The notes beneath the pieces were generated by a model. It did not search any database. It had not been told where the DNA came from and worked only from the letters and a program-made list of their open reading frames with translations. The translations under genes were made by a program, and so were the position numbers. From Blautia hansenii DSM 20583 (GTDB taxonomy: Bacteria; Bacillota; Clostridia; Lachnospirales; Lachnospiraceae), in contig NZ_CP022413.2 in NCBI RefSeq assembly GCF_002222595.2, forward strand, positions 256,501 through 320,500: a stretch of DNA of 64,000 bases. The letters run 5' to 3'. Below, one piece after another: positions 26,164 to 34,281 of the stretch (position 1 is its first letter; each line of letters begins with the position of its first letter).

Positions 26164-28116
26164 ATGTATTTTAATTTGGCAAAGAAAAATATTATTCGTG
26201 ATTGGAAAAATTATTTGATTTATTTTGTAACGGTTACATTAGTCATTATGTTGATGTATTCGTTTTTAACATTATCTTTTTCGAAAGATATTATTGTGAT
26301 GTCTGAAAATATGGAAATGTTAAGTTTGGGTATAAGTATATTATCAATATTCGTAGCCTTAATAGGTGGATTTATGATAAAACACGCAATTAATTTAGTA
26401 CTGTTACGGAGAAAAAAAGAAATTGCATTGTATTTTCTTATGGGAATGGAGGAAAATACTATTATTAGAATTTTTTTGTGCGAAAATTTTTTAATGGGTA
26501 GTGGAGCTTTTATTTTAGGATGTATATTGGGAGTGGGGCTATCTATTATTTTGAAAAACTTGGCTTTAGGTATATTTGGTTTTCCAATCATGTATTCTAT
26601 AGAAATATCCGCAAAAGCTATTTTTTTAACTACAATTTTATTTTTTGGAATGTTTTATTTTGGCCTTAGAAGTTCAATTGTTAATATAAAAAAGAGCAGT
26701 ATATATACACTGCTATATGATGAAATAAGAAACGAAAATATAAAAATTAAGAAAGGGAAAATGCTTGGTCGTTTACTTCTAATTGTTCTTTTTGAAGTAG
26801 GAGGTCTTTTTTGCATAAAAAGGGTATTTAGTATCCAAACAAATTTTGCGATTGTTCTTTTGATTATAGGTGTTTTGTTATTGTTAAGTGGGATTTTCTA
26901 TTTTTATAAATTATTTCCGGAAATATATTCCTATATTATGAAAAAGAGAACAAGATGGTTGCTTAAAAAAACGAATTTATTTCTTTACGGACAAATTTCT
27001 TCTAAATGTAAAGCTGCTGGAAAAATAATGGCAGTTACATCAATGTTATTGTCAGTGGCATTAGTTACGTTATTTTCGGGATTAGTTATGGGTGAAGGAT
27101 ATAAAGTAAATTTGAAATCAGAATATCCATTTGATGTAGCAGTTGCCATAGATAGTAAAGTTCAATCTTTTGACGAAGTAGTAAAATATGTTAGTAATAG
27201 GGAGAAAGTAAAGGAGTCTTTTGAATACAATTTATATGAATATCCGGATATCTCTAATAAGATTGATATACTAGGAATATCCGATTACAATAAATTACGA
27301 GAAATATTGGGACTAAAGAAGGTTAATCTTGAGCAGGGGCAGTATATCGTACATTGTGATACATGGAAATATATTGATACTATAAGAAATAATATAAAAC
27401 AAGCTCCTGTAGTAGATATAGGGGGAAAGAAATTAGAAGGAAGTTGTAATAGAATATATGATGAACCTATGGAGCAATATAGAATGACAGGGACTAATGG
27501 TTATGCATTAGTAGTTCCAGACATTATTTTAAACAACTTAGAAACACATAAATCAAGGCTAGTCATAGATATTATTGGCGAGGGAAATGAATCACTTAAA
27601 AGTGAGTTAAACCGTTTTATAAGAAATGAATGGAATCCACAAATAGATATAGTAGGAAATGAAAGAATTACTATGAGTTTATCAGTGCAAGCATGGGGAA
27701 TAAAAAATTCATTAACAGGATTTACAACATTTGCTTTTATAGGTTTGTATTTGAGTGTCATTTTTATTATTTTTTCTGCGACATTACTTGCATTTGAACA
27801 ATTGGAAAGAGGTAAAAATAGTAGTAAATATTATAAAATATTACAAATGCTAGGAGTAGATAATACAAATTGTAAAAGGCTGGTATTCAAAGAACTTGCA
27901 ATATTCTTTGGAATTCCAATGTGTTTACCGCTGATTTTATTTGTAATAGTAGCATTAGGTGCAAATCAGATGTTTGGAGAATATATTTTAAAGATAGGAG
28001 TTATTCCAAGATATATATTGGTAACATTAGGAATTTTTGCTCTTGTCTATAGTCTTTATTTTTATCTGACATATATACTTTTTTCCAGAAATATAGTAGA
28101 TAATACTAATCCTTGA
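26164..28116 (+). CDS. BceB-type FtsX-like permease, immunity
   Basis: The protein is 650 aa with about ten membrane segments and one large extracytoplasmic domain between helices 7 and 8 (about residues 325-520). This is the classic BceB layout in which the extracellular loop recognises the antibiotic-target complex. It is preceded by its ATPase gene and ends before a strong terminator. Together they probably protect the cell by freeing a lipid II-cycle target; that suggests, but does not prove, that the cluster B peptide acts at the cell wall. Confidence 0.87.
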   Translation: MYFNLAKKNIIRDWKNYLIYFVTVTLVIMLMYSFLTLSFSKDIIVMSENMEMLSLGISILSIFVALIGGFMIKHAINLVLLRRKKEIALYFLMGMEENTIIRIFLCENFLMGSGAFILGCILGVGLSIILKNLALGIFGFPIMYSIEISAKAIFLTTILFFGMFYFGLRSSIVNIKKSSIYTLLYDEIRNENIKIKKGKMLGRLLLIVLFEVGGLFCIKRVFSIQTNFAIVLLIIGVLLLLSGIFYFYKLFPEIYSYIMKKRTRWLLKKTNLFLYGQISSKCKAAGKIMAVTSMLLSVALVTLFSGLVMGEGYKVNLKSEYPFDVAVAIDSKVQSFDEVVKYVSNREKVKESFEYNLYEYPDISNKIDILGISDYNKLREILGLKKVNLEQGQYIVHCDTWKYIDTIRNNIKQAPVVDIGGKKLEGSCNRIYDEPMEQYRMTGTNGYALVVPDIILNNLETHKSRLVIDIIGEGNESLKSELNRFIRNEWNPQIDIVGNERITMSLSVQAWGIKNSLTGFTTFAFIGLYLSVIFIIFSATLLAFEQLERGKNSSKYYKILQMLGVDNTNCKRLVFKELAIFFGIPMCLPLILFVIVALGANQMFGEYILKIGVIPRYILVTLGIFALVYSLYFYLTYILFSRNIVDNTNP

Positions 28117-28182
28117 TTTAGGAAGTATAATTCGAGAGGATTTCAAAATGCCTGGATGATTGTAATTTGGTTTATATAGAGA

Positions 28183-28238
28183 GAACATAGTACTCTTAAA
28201 ATTTTATATAGAGAGTACTATGTTCTTAATTCTTTTTT
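28183..28238. terminator. Strong terminator at the end of cluster B
   Basis: Perfect 14-bp arms at 28183-28196 and 28212-28225, followed by a T-rich tract on the plus strand. It separates cluster B from the convergent ICE genes. Confidence 0.85.
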
Positions 28239-28254
28239 AGAGGAGACTATCTAT

Positions 28255-29184
28255 TTATAAATTCTGTTTAATAATCCGAGTGATAATTCCCACTGCAACA
28301 TTCCGATCTTCGTCAATATGTGTCACAACAAAGGACACCTTATCTTTCTTCCCAACGGTGCGGCTGTCGTAGCAACTGTGAGCAATGGCGTTGACACCCA
28401 ATTCTAACCGGACAAAAACAGTTCCTTTGTGGATGTCTTCCACCGTGCCGGCATATTTTCCCTGTACCCGACAATTTTTCAGGTTTTCTTTGCTGGTGTT
28501 GCCTTCCACGCTTTTTACATCTGCATGGATGGAGAGCGTTTCCGGGGAATCTCCCTGGATAGTTAAGATCCGGACCAGAATATGTTCCCCTACCTGGAAT
28601 CGTTCCCTGGCATCACCCAGCCAGTCAAAAGACAGATCTCTTGCAAGGATGGAAGTTTCTACACCAAAGATTTCTGCCCGGACTACTTTTTCAGCAACGG
28701 CAATGACTCTGGCCTGCACAATACGGTCTTCGTGGATTTTAGTCTGTCCGGAAGAGTCCTGATCAAAATAGAAAATCTGACGTTTCTTCAGCATAGCATC
28801 TTTCCGGCTGGCAACGATGCTTCTGGATTTGGTATCCAGTCCTTTGATTACAAAGTCGATTTCACAACCAAGCATATTGTTAAGGACTTTGTTCTGTCTA
28901 AGAGAGAGATCTCCGTAATCATGAGTTTCATCCTGGATCAGATTGATCATCATTTCCGAGATAGGGATGACTGCCCGATAATCTTTATAGTAAATAATTG
29001 CTATTAAGCTGCCGGCTTCGGTCTTTTCAATACCGCCCAGAATGCCGGTGAGAATTTTCCGGGTACGATAGGCATTTTGGATGTCATGCCAGATTAAATC
29101 CGCTTTTGATTGAGCAGTTTCTAATACAGTATCGGAATCAAGAGTTAAAATAGGGGTGTTCAGGTTCATTGTTTCGTTTGCCAT
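28255..29184 (-). CDS. S1-domain-like nucleic-acid-binding protein of the ICE
   Basis: The protein is 309 aa and soluble. It has at least two beta-rich segments of S1/OB-fold type: one near residues 160-235 (VRAEIFGVETSI, VGEHILVRILTI) and one near 235-300 (GTVEDIHKGTVFVRLELGVNAIAH). These resemble ribosomal S1 repeats, which bind single-stranded nucleic acid. It lies downstream of VirD4 in the coupling operon. It may bind the transferred strand or mRNA. The S1 family is a reasonable call; the role is inferred. Confidence 0.72.
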   Translation of the reverse strand: MANETMNLNTPILTLDSDTVLETAQSKADLIWHDIQNAYRTRKILTGILGGIEKTEAGSLIAIIYYKDYRAVIPISEMMINLIQDETHDYGDLSLRQNKVLNNMLGCEIDFVIKGLDTKSRSIVASRKDAMLKKRQIFYFDQDSSGQTKIHEDRIVQARVIAVAEKVVRAEIFGVETSILARDLSFDWLGDARERFQVGEHILVRILTIQGDSPETLSIHADVKSVEGNTSKENLKNCRVQGKYAGTVEDIHKGTVFVRLELGVNAIAHSCYDSRTVGKKDKVSFVVTHIDEDRNVAVGIITRIIKQNL

Positions 29185-29209
29185 AAATATGATCTCCTTT
29201 CAAATTGTG

Positions 29210-31216
29210 TTATGACATGATGGAATCTTTATCTAAAGGAACCATGCCAGAGTCGGGGGAATCTTCTATAAAATTTTCCTGAAGTAAATCCTCCATAAAA
29301 TCATCGGGAGTAGGTTCCTGATAAACGGGTTCGGATGTAAAATGTGGTTTCTGTTTTGCTATTGACGCAGAAGATGAACGACGTTTCCTTTTGGCTGATC
29401 CGAATGAGGGCTGTGGTCGATAATCTGTTTCTTCCAAGGACCCATTTTTGCGCCATTCAGGTATGTGTTCCGATGCTTTTCTTGGTGTCAACTTTTTGGC
29501 ATCTGGATGCAGGGTATAATCGTACTTTTCTACTTTTAGGACTTTTTGCCCACGTAGGATAACCAAAGCAGTATCAAGCGGGAGCCGCAAGATTTCATCT
29601 GGTGTTAAGAGTTTCCGCTTGCCGATAGATTTTGTCTGCCGGTATTCTGGTGTATAGTCGGATACCCGCCAGCTATTGAGCTGCTTGGCTTCGCTGCTTA
29701 CCCCTACGGTTACATCGCCGCTGCGGTTACTGATAAAGGTAGCAGTAACTTCATCTGTGCAGCCCAAAAAGAGCTGGGTGTCACAGTTGCCGATAATTTC
29801 CTGCCATTGGTTATAAGGATAGCGGTTCTGCATCTGGGGTAAATTCTGAAAGATGCAGGAAATGCTGAGATTCCGGCTTCGGATTACACTGATCTTCTTA
29901 TTCAATTCCAGGATAGCTCCGGTGTTAGCAAGCTCATCAGCCAGTATATGTACAGCAACAGGAAGTTTTCCTTCTTCTCCATATTTATCTGCATAACGGA
30001 CCAGTTTGATGAAGATGAAGGTCATAAACAGGGAAGATAAAAAATCGAAGGTGCTGTCCTGGTCTGAGGTAATGCAAAAGTAAGCACATTTCTGTTTCCC
30101 TGGAAGTGTCAGATCAATCTCATCATAAGAGGTAATCTGCCGAATGAGTTTATTCTGAAATACCTGAAGTCTGGCACCCAATCCGATAATAACTCCGCTT
30201 CGCACGGTATCACTGGCTTGTTTGTAGATGCAGTAAGGAACTTTTGCTGGATGGGACACTGGGAGCAGATCAAAAAGACTGTTCAGCTCCTTTTCGGAAC
30301 TCATAGTCAGCAGCTTATAAACCTGTCCAATATTTCTGGCTTCCGGCGGAAAGCCCTGATCCACATAGAGAACCAGGGCTTTTAGCAGGTTCATCTCCGC
30401 ATTATCCCAGAAATGATCTCCTTTTCCGGAACCTGTATTCTGGATAATGACATCTGCAAATACTTGAGCCATCGTTTCCTGTCCATTGATTTCACCCAGA
30501 CAATTCCAACTATCGGAGTTTTCCGGATTGACCAGATTAAATGCTTTTACTACATAGCCCTCGTTTTCCAGATAAGCAGACATGCTTTCATAGAGTTCGC
30601 TTTTGGGATCGGTAATGATTAAACTTTCCCCGGAAGCGTTGTTGCCTTCCTGTCCTCTGGCGACACACTGGAAAATCATATTCCTGGCAAATGCCCTGGA
30701 TTTCATGGAACCACTGGCACCATAAACGGCAATATTTTTATTCATTCGTGTCTTATATGGAAGACATACAGCTTTGCCATTTAATTTTCCTAAAATGGTT
30801 CCTTTATTTTTCTTTACATCTCCGGTCAGTTCCAAAACTTTCATCATTTCATCTGGAGTCATGAATCCGGATGTACCGTAGGTTCCTTTTGTAGAGTAAT
30901 TTAAGTTCCGGTCATGGTCACTAATCTCCCCGTTTCTGTCATATCCCATACGCATAAGTAAAAAAGTAAGAAGCCCAAAGAGAACCAGGCAAAGAAAAAT
31001 CCCATACAAATTGTATGGGAAATCGGTAAGGGCAGTATGAAAGCAGACCAATGGGTGTAAAGAAGCTGCTTGCGGATAGGTTCCGTTGCCGGCAAAGTTT
31101 CCAGCAGAAGTCCATTCCTGATAGTTTTTAATAAATTGTGCTGCGTATCCTCCGGCATACAGAGTGCAGACGCTTATGGGAAGCAAAAACAGGAACTTCC
31201 ACCATTTACGGTTCAT
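29210..31216 (-). CDS. VirD4/TraG-type coupling ATPase
   Basis: ATG 31216 is eight bases after AAGGAGG. The 668-aa protein has two membrane helices in residues 1-90, then the ATPase domain with the nucleotide loop YGASGSMKSRAF (about residues 160-170) and Walker B-like VHILADELAN. The P-loop has Met where Gly is usual (GSMKS), a variant seen in some Firmicutes coupling proteins. The C-terminus carries an acidic, Pro/Glu-rich tail that may bind substrate. Coupling proteins bring the relaxosome to the channel. It overlaps the upstream gene by 11 bp. Confidence 0.9.
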   Translation of the reverse strand: MNRKWWKFLFLLPISVCTLYAGGYAAQFIKNYQEWTSAGNFAGNGTYPQAASLHPLVCFHTALTDFPYNLYGIFLCLVLFGLLTFLLMRMGYDRNGEISDHDRNLNYSTKGTYGTSGFMTPDEMMKVLELTGDVKKNKGTILGKLNGKAVCLPYKTRMNKNIAVYGASGSMKSRAFARNMIFQCVARGQEGNNASGESLIITDPKSELYESMSAYLENEGYVVKAFNLVNPENSDSWNCLGEINGQETMAQVFADVIIQNTGSGKGDHFWDNAEMNLLKALVLYVDQGFPPEARNIGQVYKLLTMSSEKELNSLFDLLPVSHPAKVPYCIYKQASDTVRSGVIIGLGARLQVFQNKLIRQITSYDEIDLTLPGKQKCAYFCITSDQDSTFDFLSSLFMTFIFIKLVRYADKYGEEGKLPVAVHILADELANTGAILELNKKISVIRSRNLSISCIFQNLPQMQNRYPYNQWQEIIGNCDTQLFLGCTDEVTATFISNRSGDVTVGVSSEAKQLNSWRVSDYTPEYRQTKSIGKRKLLTPDEILRLPLDTALVILRGQKVLKVEKYDYTLHPDAKKLTPRKASEHIPEWRKNGSLEETDYRPQPSFGSAKRKRRSSSASIAKQKPHFTSEPVYQEPTPDDFMEDLLQENFIEDSPDSGMVPLDKDSIMS

Positions 31217-32312
31217 TGAAAAACCTCCTTTTAAACTTTTGAAAATCAATGCTGGAGAAATGTATATCTGCAGTTAGGTATTTTTTCAGGCAGGGAAGCT
31301 GAAAGTCAAAGCAAATCAGGTTCCCGGATAGCCCATATACATTTAATCCAGTATTGAAGCGGTTGATACGCTGCATGTCAAAATCATACGCAAGCAAAAT
31401 AGGGTTTTCCTGGCTGTCTATTCCATCATGTTCAATTGGCAGATCCTCACGCTGGGGAAAACAGTCGGACAGTAGTAACTGATTAAGCTGCATCATACGC
31501 TGGGGTTGTACCAATAAACGGAGCAGGTATTCTCCGTAGCTGTTATTGGGCAGGAAATAGAAGTGTTCATACGCAGTATCCAGCATGAACAGTGTTTTTT
31601 TGTATCCCCCGGTACTGGTAAGGAGACGGAAAGCCATATCCATATCACTGCCGGTCATGATGGCATAAACGGTAGGCGGGCCATGGTAAGGAAGTCCTTG
31701 AAGATAGTGCTGCAAAAAAGCATTGAGTCGGACTTCCGTTTTGTATTCCCATTTTAGAAGTGTATTTCCGGTATTATAAACAGCATAGACACAGTGAGGA
31801 GCCATCAGGATTCCCATACTACGGGAATTTTTGATTTTAGTAGTGGATGCTCCAAGATTTTTTATTTCCCTAGAAGAGTAAAACAGAGGTAGGCTTCGCA
31901 TAGGAAACGTAGCCGCTTCGCCGGATTCAGAAAAAAGCAGGGGCTTTTCATCTGGAAAGAATGGGATTCCAGCATGGGAAAGCGTCAAATAGGTTTCTGC
32001 TTTTTGATGAAGTCGCAGCCGTCTTGGTAATTCGCTACGTATGAGGTTGGTTTCTGCATTTCCGGTTAAATAGTTTTGAAAACGACAGGAATTTTGCGAA
32101 AGCAGCAGTTCTTTTGCCCGTTTGGTAAGGCGATAACCTCGTAGGCCATCTTTATAGTGTGTTCTTATAAGCTTACTCTGCTTTAAATCTGTAACCACCT
32201 TCTCTGCATAGGAATCACTCTCAATCAATCTGTTAAGCTGTCCGGAAGGGAATTCCCCACATAGTCCAACCATTTCCAAAAGCTGATATTTTATAGAATC
32301 GGTTTTTATCAA
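31206..32312 (-). CDS. Winged-helix protein, replication-relaxation-like
   Basis: The protein is 368 aa. Residues 1-70 form a winged helix (YQLLEMVGLCGEFPSGQLNR, then KLIRTHYKDGLRGYRLT). A larger domain follows, with mixed alpha/beta features and several conserved-looking aromatic stretches. The layout recalls Replic_Relax-type plasmid proteins that act in the relaxosome or in replication control. It overlaps virD4, so it likely prepares the DNA substrate. I see no HUH relaxase motif, so it is not the relaxase itself. Confidence 0.55.
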   Translation of the reverse strand: MIKTDSIKYQLLEMVGLCGEFPSGQLNRLIESDSYAEKVVTDLKQSKLIRTHYKDGLRGYRLTKRAKELLLSQNSCRFQNYLTGNAETNLIRSELPRRLRLHQKAETYLTLSHAGIPFFPDEKPLLFSESGEAATFPMRSLPLFYSSREIKNLGASTTKIKNSRSMGILMAPHCVYAVYNTGNTLLKWEYKTEVRLNAFLQHYLQGLPYHGPPTVYAIMTGSDMDMAFRLLTSTGGYKKTLFMLDTAYEHFYFLPNNSYGEYLLRLLVQPQRMMQLNQLLLSDCFPQREDLPIEHDGIDSQENPILLAYDFDMQRINRFNTGLNVYGLSGNLICFDFQLPCLKKYLTADIHFSSIDFQKFKRRFFNEP

Positions 32313-32451
32313 ATAAGCATCACCTCAGTTCGATTTTTACCTATGACAGCCTATACTTGGGTAAAGTAAGGGCGGTATTAAGCATAAAAAATGCAAAGAA
32401 TATGGCTTCTTTGCAGAAAAATTACCTATATCGGAAAAAGAAAGAAAAATA

Positions 32452-33117
32452 TCAGGAAATTTCCGATATGGTTTTGATAGACGATTTTCTATTTTTCAGC
32501 CAGCCAGGAAAGATTTCCGGTTCCATTACAAAGATAACGGTGTGATCGTAATTCCCCAGTTCTGTAGTGTGATAGGAGTCGCAAAAGAGTCCCGTATCAT
32601 CAACCAGAACATAGGAAGCGATAGTATCTAAAATCTGTTTAAACTCCAAATTATCGTAATCACGTATTCGCTGTAAAGAAAGGTTCTGGTCATAAATTTG
32701 ACTGAAACAGACAACACATCTCTTATATAATGGAATGTAGTGTTCGGTTACATAAGTCTGCAAGGCAAGGTTTAATGGCTCATGTAGAAAAGCGGTGTTG
32801 GTTCGCAATTTACGTTTGGGCAGTAGCCCTGGCATGGTAATGGAAAGAACACTATTTGAAAAAAAAATTTTGATTCCCTGCACAGCAGCGGCTTGTTTCA
32901 GATAGTCTGCCTTTCTAGTATCAGTTGTGGTATATACCAGATTTCTGAGCTGACAGGCGATCCTTTCAGAGCGTAGGGCAGCACTGATACTCAGCTCTTC
33001 GTATTTATCTGCATACGCTTGAATATCTGTTGTTTTCAATGCAAAAATAGTGTTGTGAAGTTTCTGGACTTCATCATCAATGCTCTGTAAACGGTTAAAA
33101 ACAGTTTTGGTGTTCAT
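32452..33117 (-). CDS. ICE accessory protein (DUF6100-like), unknown
   Basis: The protein is 221 aa from ATG 33117 (GAGGT just upstream). The N-terminal 60 residues are strongly helical, probably a coiled coil (VFNRLQSIDDEVQKLHN). A mixed region follows. There is no membrane segment. The gene stands between the wHTH gene and the DUF5697-like gene in the coupling operon. The intergenic stretch 32313-32451 contains an AT-rich inverted repeat but no other gene. The DUF assignment is from memory of similar ICE proteins and is tentative. Confidence 0.5.
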   Translation of the reverse strand: MNTKTVFNRLQSIDDEVQKLHNTIFALKTTDIQAYADKYEELSISAALRSERIACQLRNLVYTTTDTRKADYLKQAAAVQGIKIFFSNSVLSITMPGLLPKRKLRTNTAFLHEPLNLALQTYVTEHYIPLYKRCVVCFSQIYDQNLSLQRIRDYDNLEFKQILDTIASYVLVDDTGLFCDSYHTTELGNYDHTVIFVMEPEIFPGWLKNRKSSIKTISEIS

Positions 33118-33124
33118 ACATACC

Positions 33125-33655
33125 TCATTTCTTTGCATAATAGCTGACAGATCCGGTAGTAGAATCCACAAGGCAGAAGGCAATTACACCTTTAATGTGA
33201 AGTTTTGCAGCCTGTTCTTCTTTTTCCAATACAACCAGACGTTTCGCATCGTTCTTTGGCTGGCTTTCCATAACATGGTTGATAAGATATTCCTGTTCCT
33301 GGGGAACATAGAGGACTTCATACCACTCATCTTTAGAGAAAAAGTTCAGTTTTATCGGAAATTCACCGTCAGTATGGTATACAATGGCTTTTTTGAAGTC
33401 CAAAAGCACCCAGAAAGAGGCAATCATGCCATAATCAGGGGTGTTTGCAGACTCTTGACTGTCGCAGAGAATACCATTTTCTTTATCATGGACAATTCGT
33501 TTTTGTTTTACCAGACTGGTAATCAGAGATTTGATAGAATCTCTGTTTTTGGGAAAGAGCCTCAAAACCTGTTCATACTGCAGTGTGTGGTAAGTTGTGA
33601 TGAACCGGAGCAGTTGAGCCCCTTCCCCTTGATAGATTTCATTTCTTGTTTTCAT
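33125..33655 (-). CDS. ICE winged-helix-like protein (DUF5697-like)
   Basis: This 176-aa protein starts with a wHTH-like region (LLRFITTYHTLQYEQVLRLF, then IKSLITSLVKQKRIVH) and continues with a beta-rich domain about 100 residues long. It is the first gene of the 33.66-28.26 kb coupling operon, downstream of the promoter at 33843-33871. DNA binding is likely. Two palindromes in its leader (33697-33708 and 33733-33750) could be its own operators. Confidence 0.55.
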   Translation of the reverse strand: MKTRNEIYQGEGAQLLRFITTYHTLQYEQVLRLFPKNRDSIKSLITSLVKQKRIVHDKENGILCDSQESANTPDYGMIASFWVLLDFKKAIVYHTDGEFPIKLNFFSKDEWYEVLYVPQEQEYLINHVMESQPKNDAKRLVVLEKEEQAAKLHIKGVIAFCLVDSTTGSVSYYAKK

Positions 33656-33696
33656 GGTTATTTCCCTTCATATTATAATAGGAAGTTCTACCTACG

Positions 33697-33750
33697 CTGT
33701 ACGTACAGAATACGTTCTATTTTAGGGGAAGTACACTGTACGTACTGTGT
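33697..33750. promoter_or_regulatory. Pair of palindromic operator-like sites in the coupling-operon leader
   Basis: CTGTACGTACAG (33697-33708) is a perfect palindrome. The second, 33733-33750, is an 18-bp palindrome with one mismatched pair around the same TACGTA core. The centres are 39 bp apart. They lie between the terminator-like hairpin at 33787-33811 and the first gene. Confidence 0.6.
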
Positions 33751-33786
33751 AAGTATTGGCTGCTGTCAGCGAAAGGTTTACAGGTA

Positions 33787-33811
33787 CAAAAAAAGCACCG
33801 ATTAAGGTGCT
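33787..33811 (-). terminator. Leader terminator of the coupling operon
   Basis: The stem AGCACC/GGTGCT (33794-33799 with 33806-33811) is followed on the minus strand by seven T. It lies about 30 bp downstream of the promoter at 33843-33871, in the same relative place as the leader terminators of the other ICE operon. The stem is only 6 bp, so efficiency may be low. Confidence 0.6.
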
Positions 33812-33842
33812 GGAAAAAATAGGAATACTATAAGCAATACCT

Positions 33843-33871
33843 ATTGTAACATGGGTAAAATTACCCTTCAA
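33843..33871 (-). promoter_or_regulatory. Promoter of the 33.7-28.3 kb coupling operon
   Basis: On the minus strand: -35 TTGAAG (33866-33871), 17-bp spacer, -10 TACAAT (33843-33848). The spacer contains GGGTAA/TTACCC arms, a likely operator between the two promoter elements. The counterpart is at 20802-20830. Confidence 0.78.
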
Positions 33872-33971
33872 TCGCAGAAGTGTGCCAAGTTGAGACATAC
33901 TTAGGAAAAAATAAGGAATGTAGAAAACCAATTAGGAAGAAAAAATGTCAATTTATACAAAAAATAAAGAC
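33848..33971. repeat. 124-bp divergent regulatory block, copy 2
   Basis: Ungapped match to 20807-20930. It holds the minus ICE promoter at one end and the conserved plus-strand block (33927-33971) upstream of the lanthipeptide precursor at the other. Confidence 0.85.
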
Positions 33972-33994
33972 TAATTTTTGAGAAGGACTATAAT
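33927..33994 (+). promoter_or_regulatory. Cluster C (lanthipeptide) promoter region
   Basis: The conserved block ends in AAAGAC at 33966-33971; TATAAT follows at 33989-33994 after 17 bp. The palindrome GATAC-TTAG-GTATC (34003-34016) lies just downstream, near the expected transcript start. The weak -35 fits activator control. Confidence 0.6.
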
Positions 33995-34020
33995 GAAATC
34001 AAGATACTTAGGTATCGAAA

Positions 34021-34257
34021 GACCCTAGTTCTAAAGAAAGGATGGTAGATATTATGAGAAAATTTGACAGAACAAATATGAAATATAACAATCCGGCTGG
34101 AAATCTTTTGACAGAATTAGAAGCAGCAGATTTGACAAGTAACAAAGTTGACAGTTTAGGTTCATCAGGTGTGGTTTGCACAATTTCTGTTGAATGCGGA
34201 AGTATTTTTACACTCGCTTGTTGCTAACTAATTAAAGTTGATTTTAGAACTAGGGTC
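34021..34257. repeat. Perfect 15-bp inverted repeat bracketing the lanthipeptide gene
   Basis: The arms at 34021-34035 and 34243-34257 are exact reverse complements, plus one extra G-U pair inwards. They enclose the SD and the whole precursor gene. In RNA they could pair over 207 nt and protect the precursor message or reduce entry into lanM. Confidence 0.8.
34054..34227 (+). CDS. lanA: Class II lanthipeptide precursor (lacticin 481/mersacidin-like)
   Basis: The gene encodes 57 aa. ATG 34054 is chosen over ATG 34042 because GGATGG at 34040-34045 serves as SD. The leader has the NPAGNLLTELEAADLTS type helix. The core GVVCTISVECGSIFTLACC carries CTxSxEC, the lipid II-binding ring signature of mersacidin and lacticin 481 relatives, and the terminal CC of the lacticin 481 group. 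Ser/Thr and Cys give up to four rings. The leader ends in DSLGSS, with no true double-Gly, which is unusual for class II. LanM is encoded 54 bp downstream. Cell-wall-active antibiotic function is predicted. Confidence 0.88.
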   Translation: MRKFDRTNMKYNNPAGNLLTELEAADLTSNKVDSLGSSGVVCTISVECGSIFTLACC

Positions 34258-34281
34258 AAAATTTATAGGAAGGAAAATATA

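Noticed and set aside
34054..34227. Ruminococcin A as the identity of the lanthipeptide
   Set aside because: The core shares the lacticin 481 ring layout, but the leader ending and several core residues differ from the ruminococcin A sequence I know, so no specific name is given.
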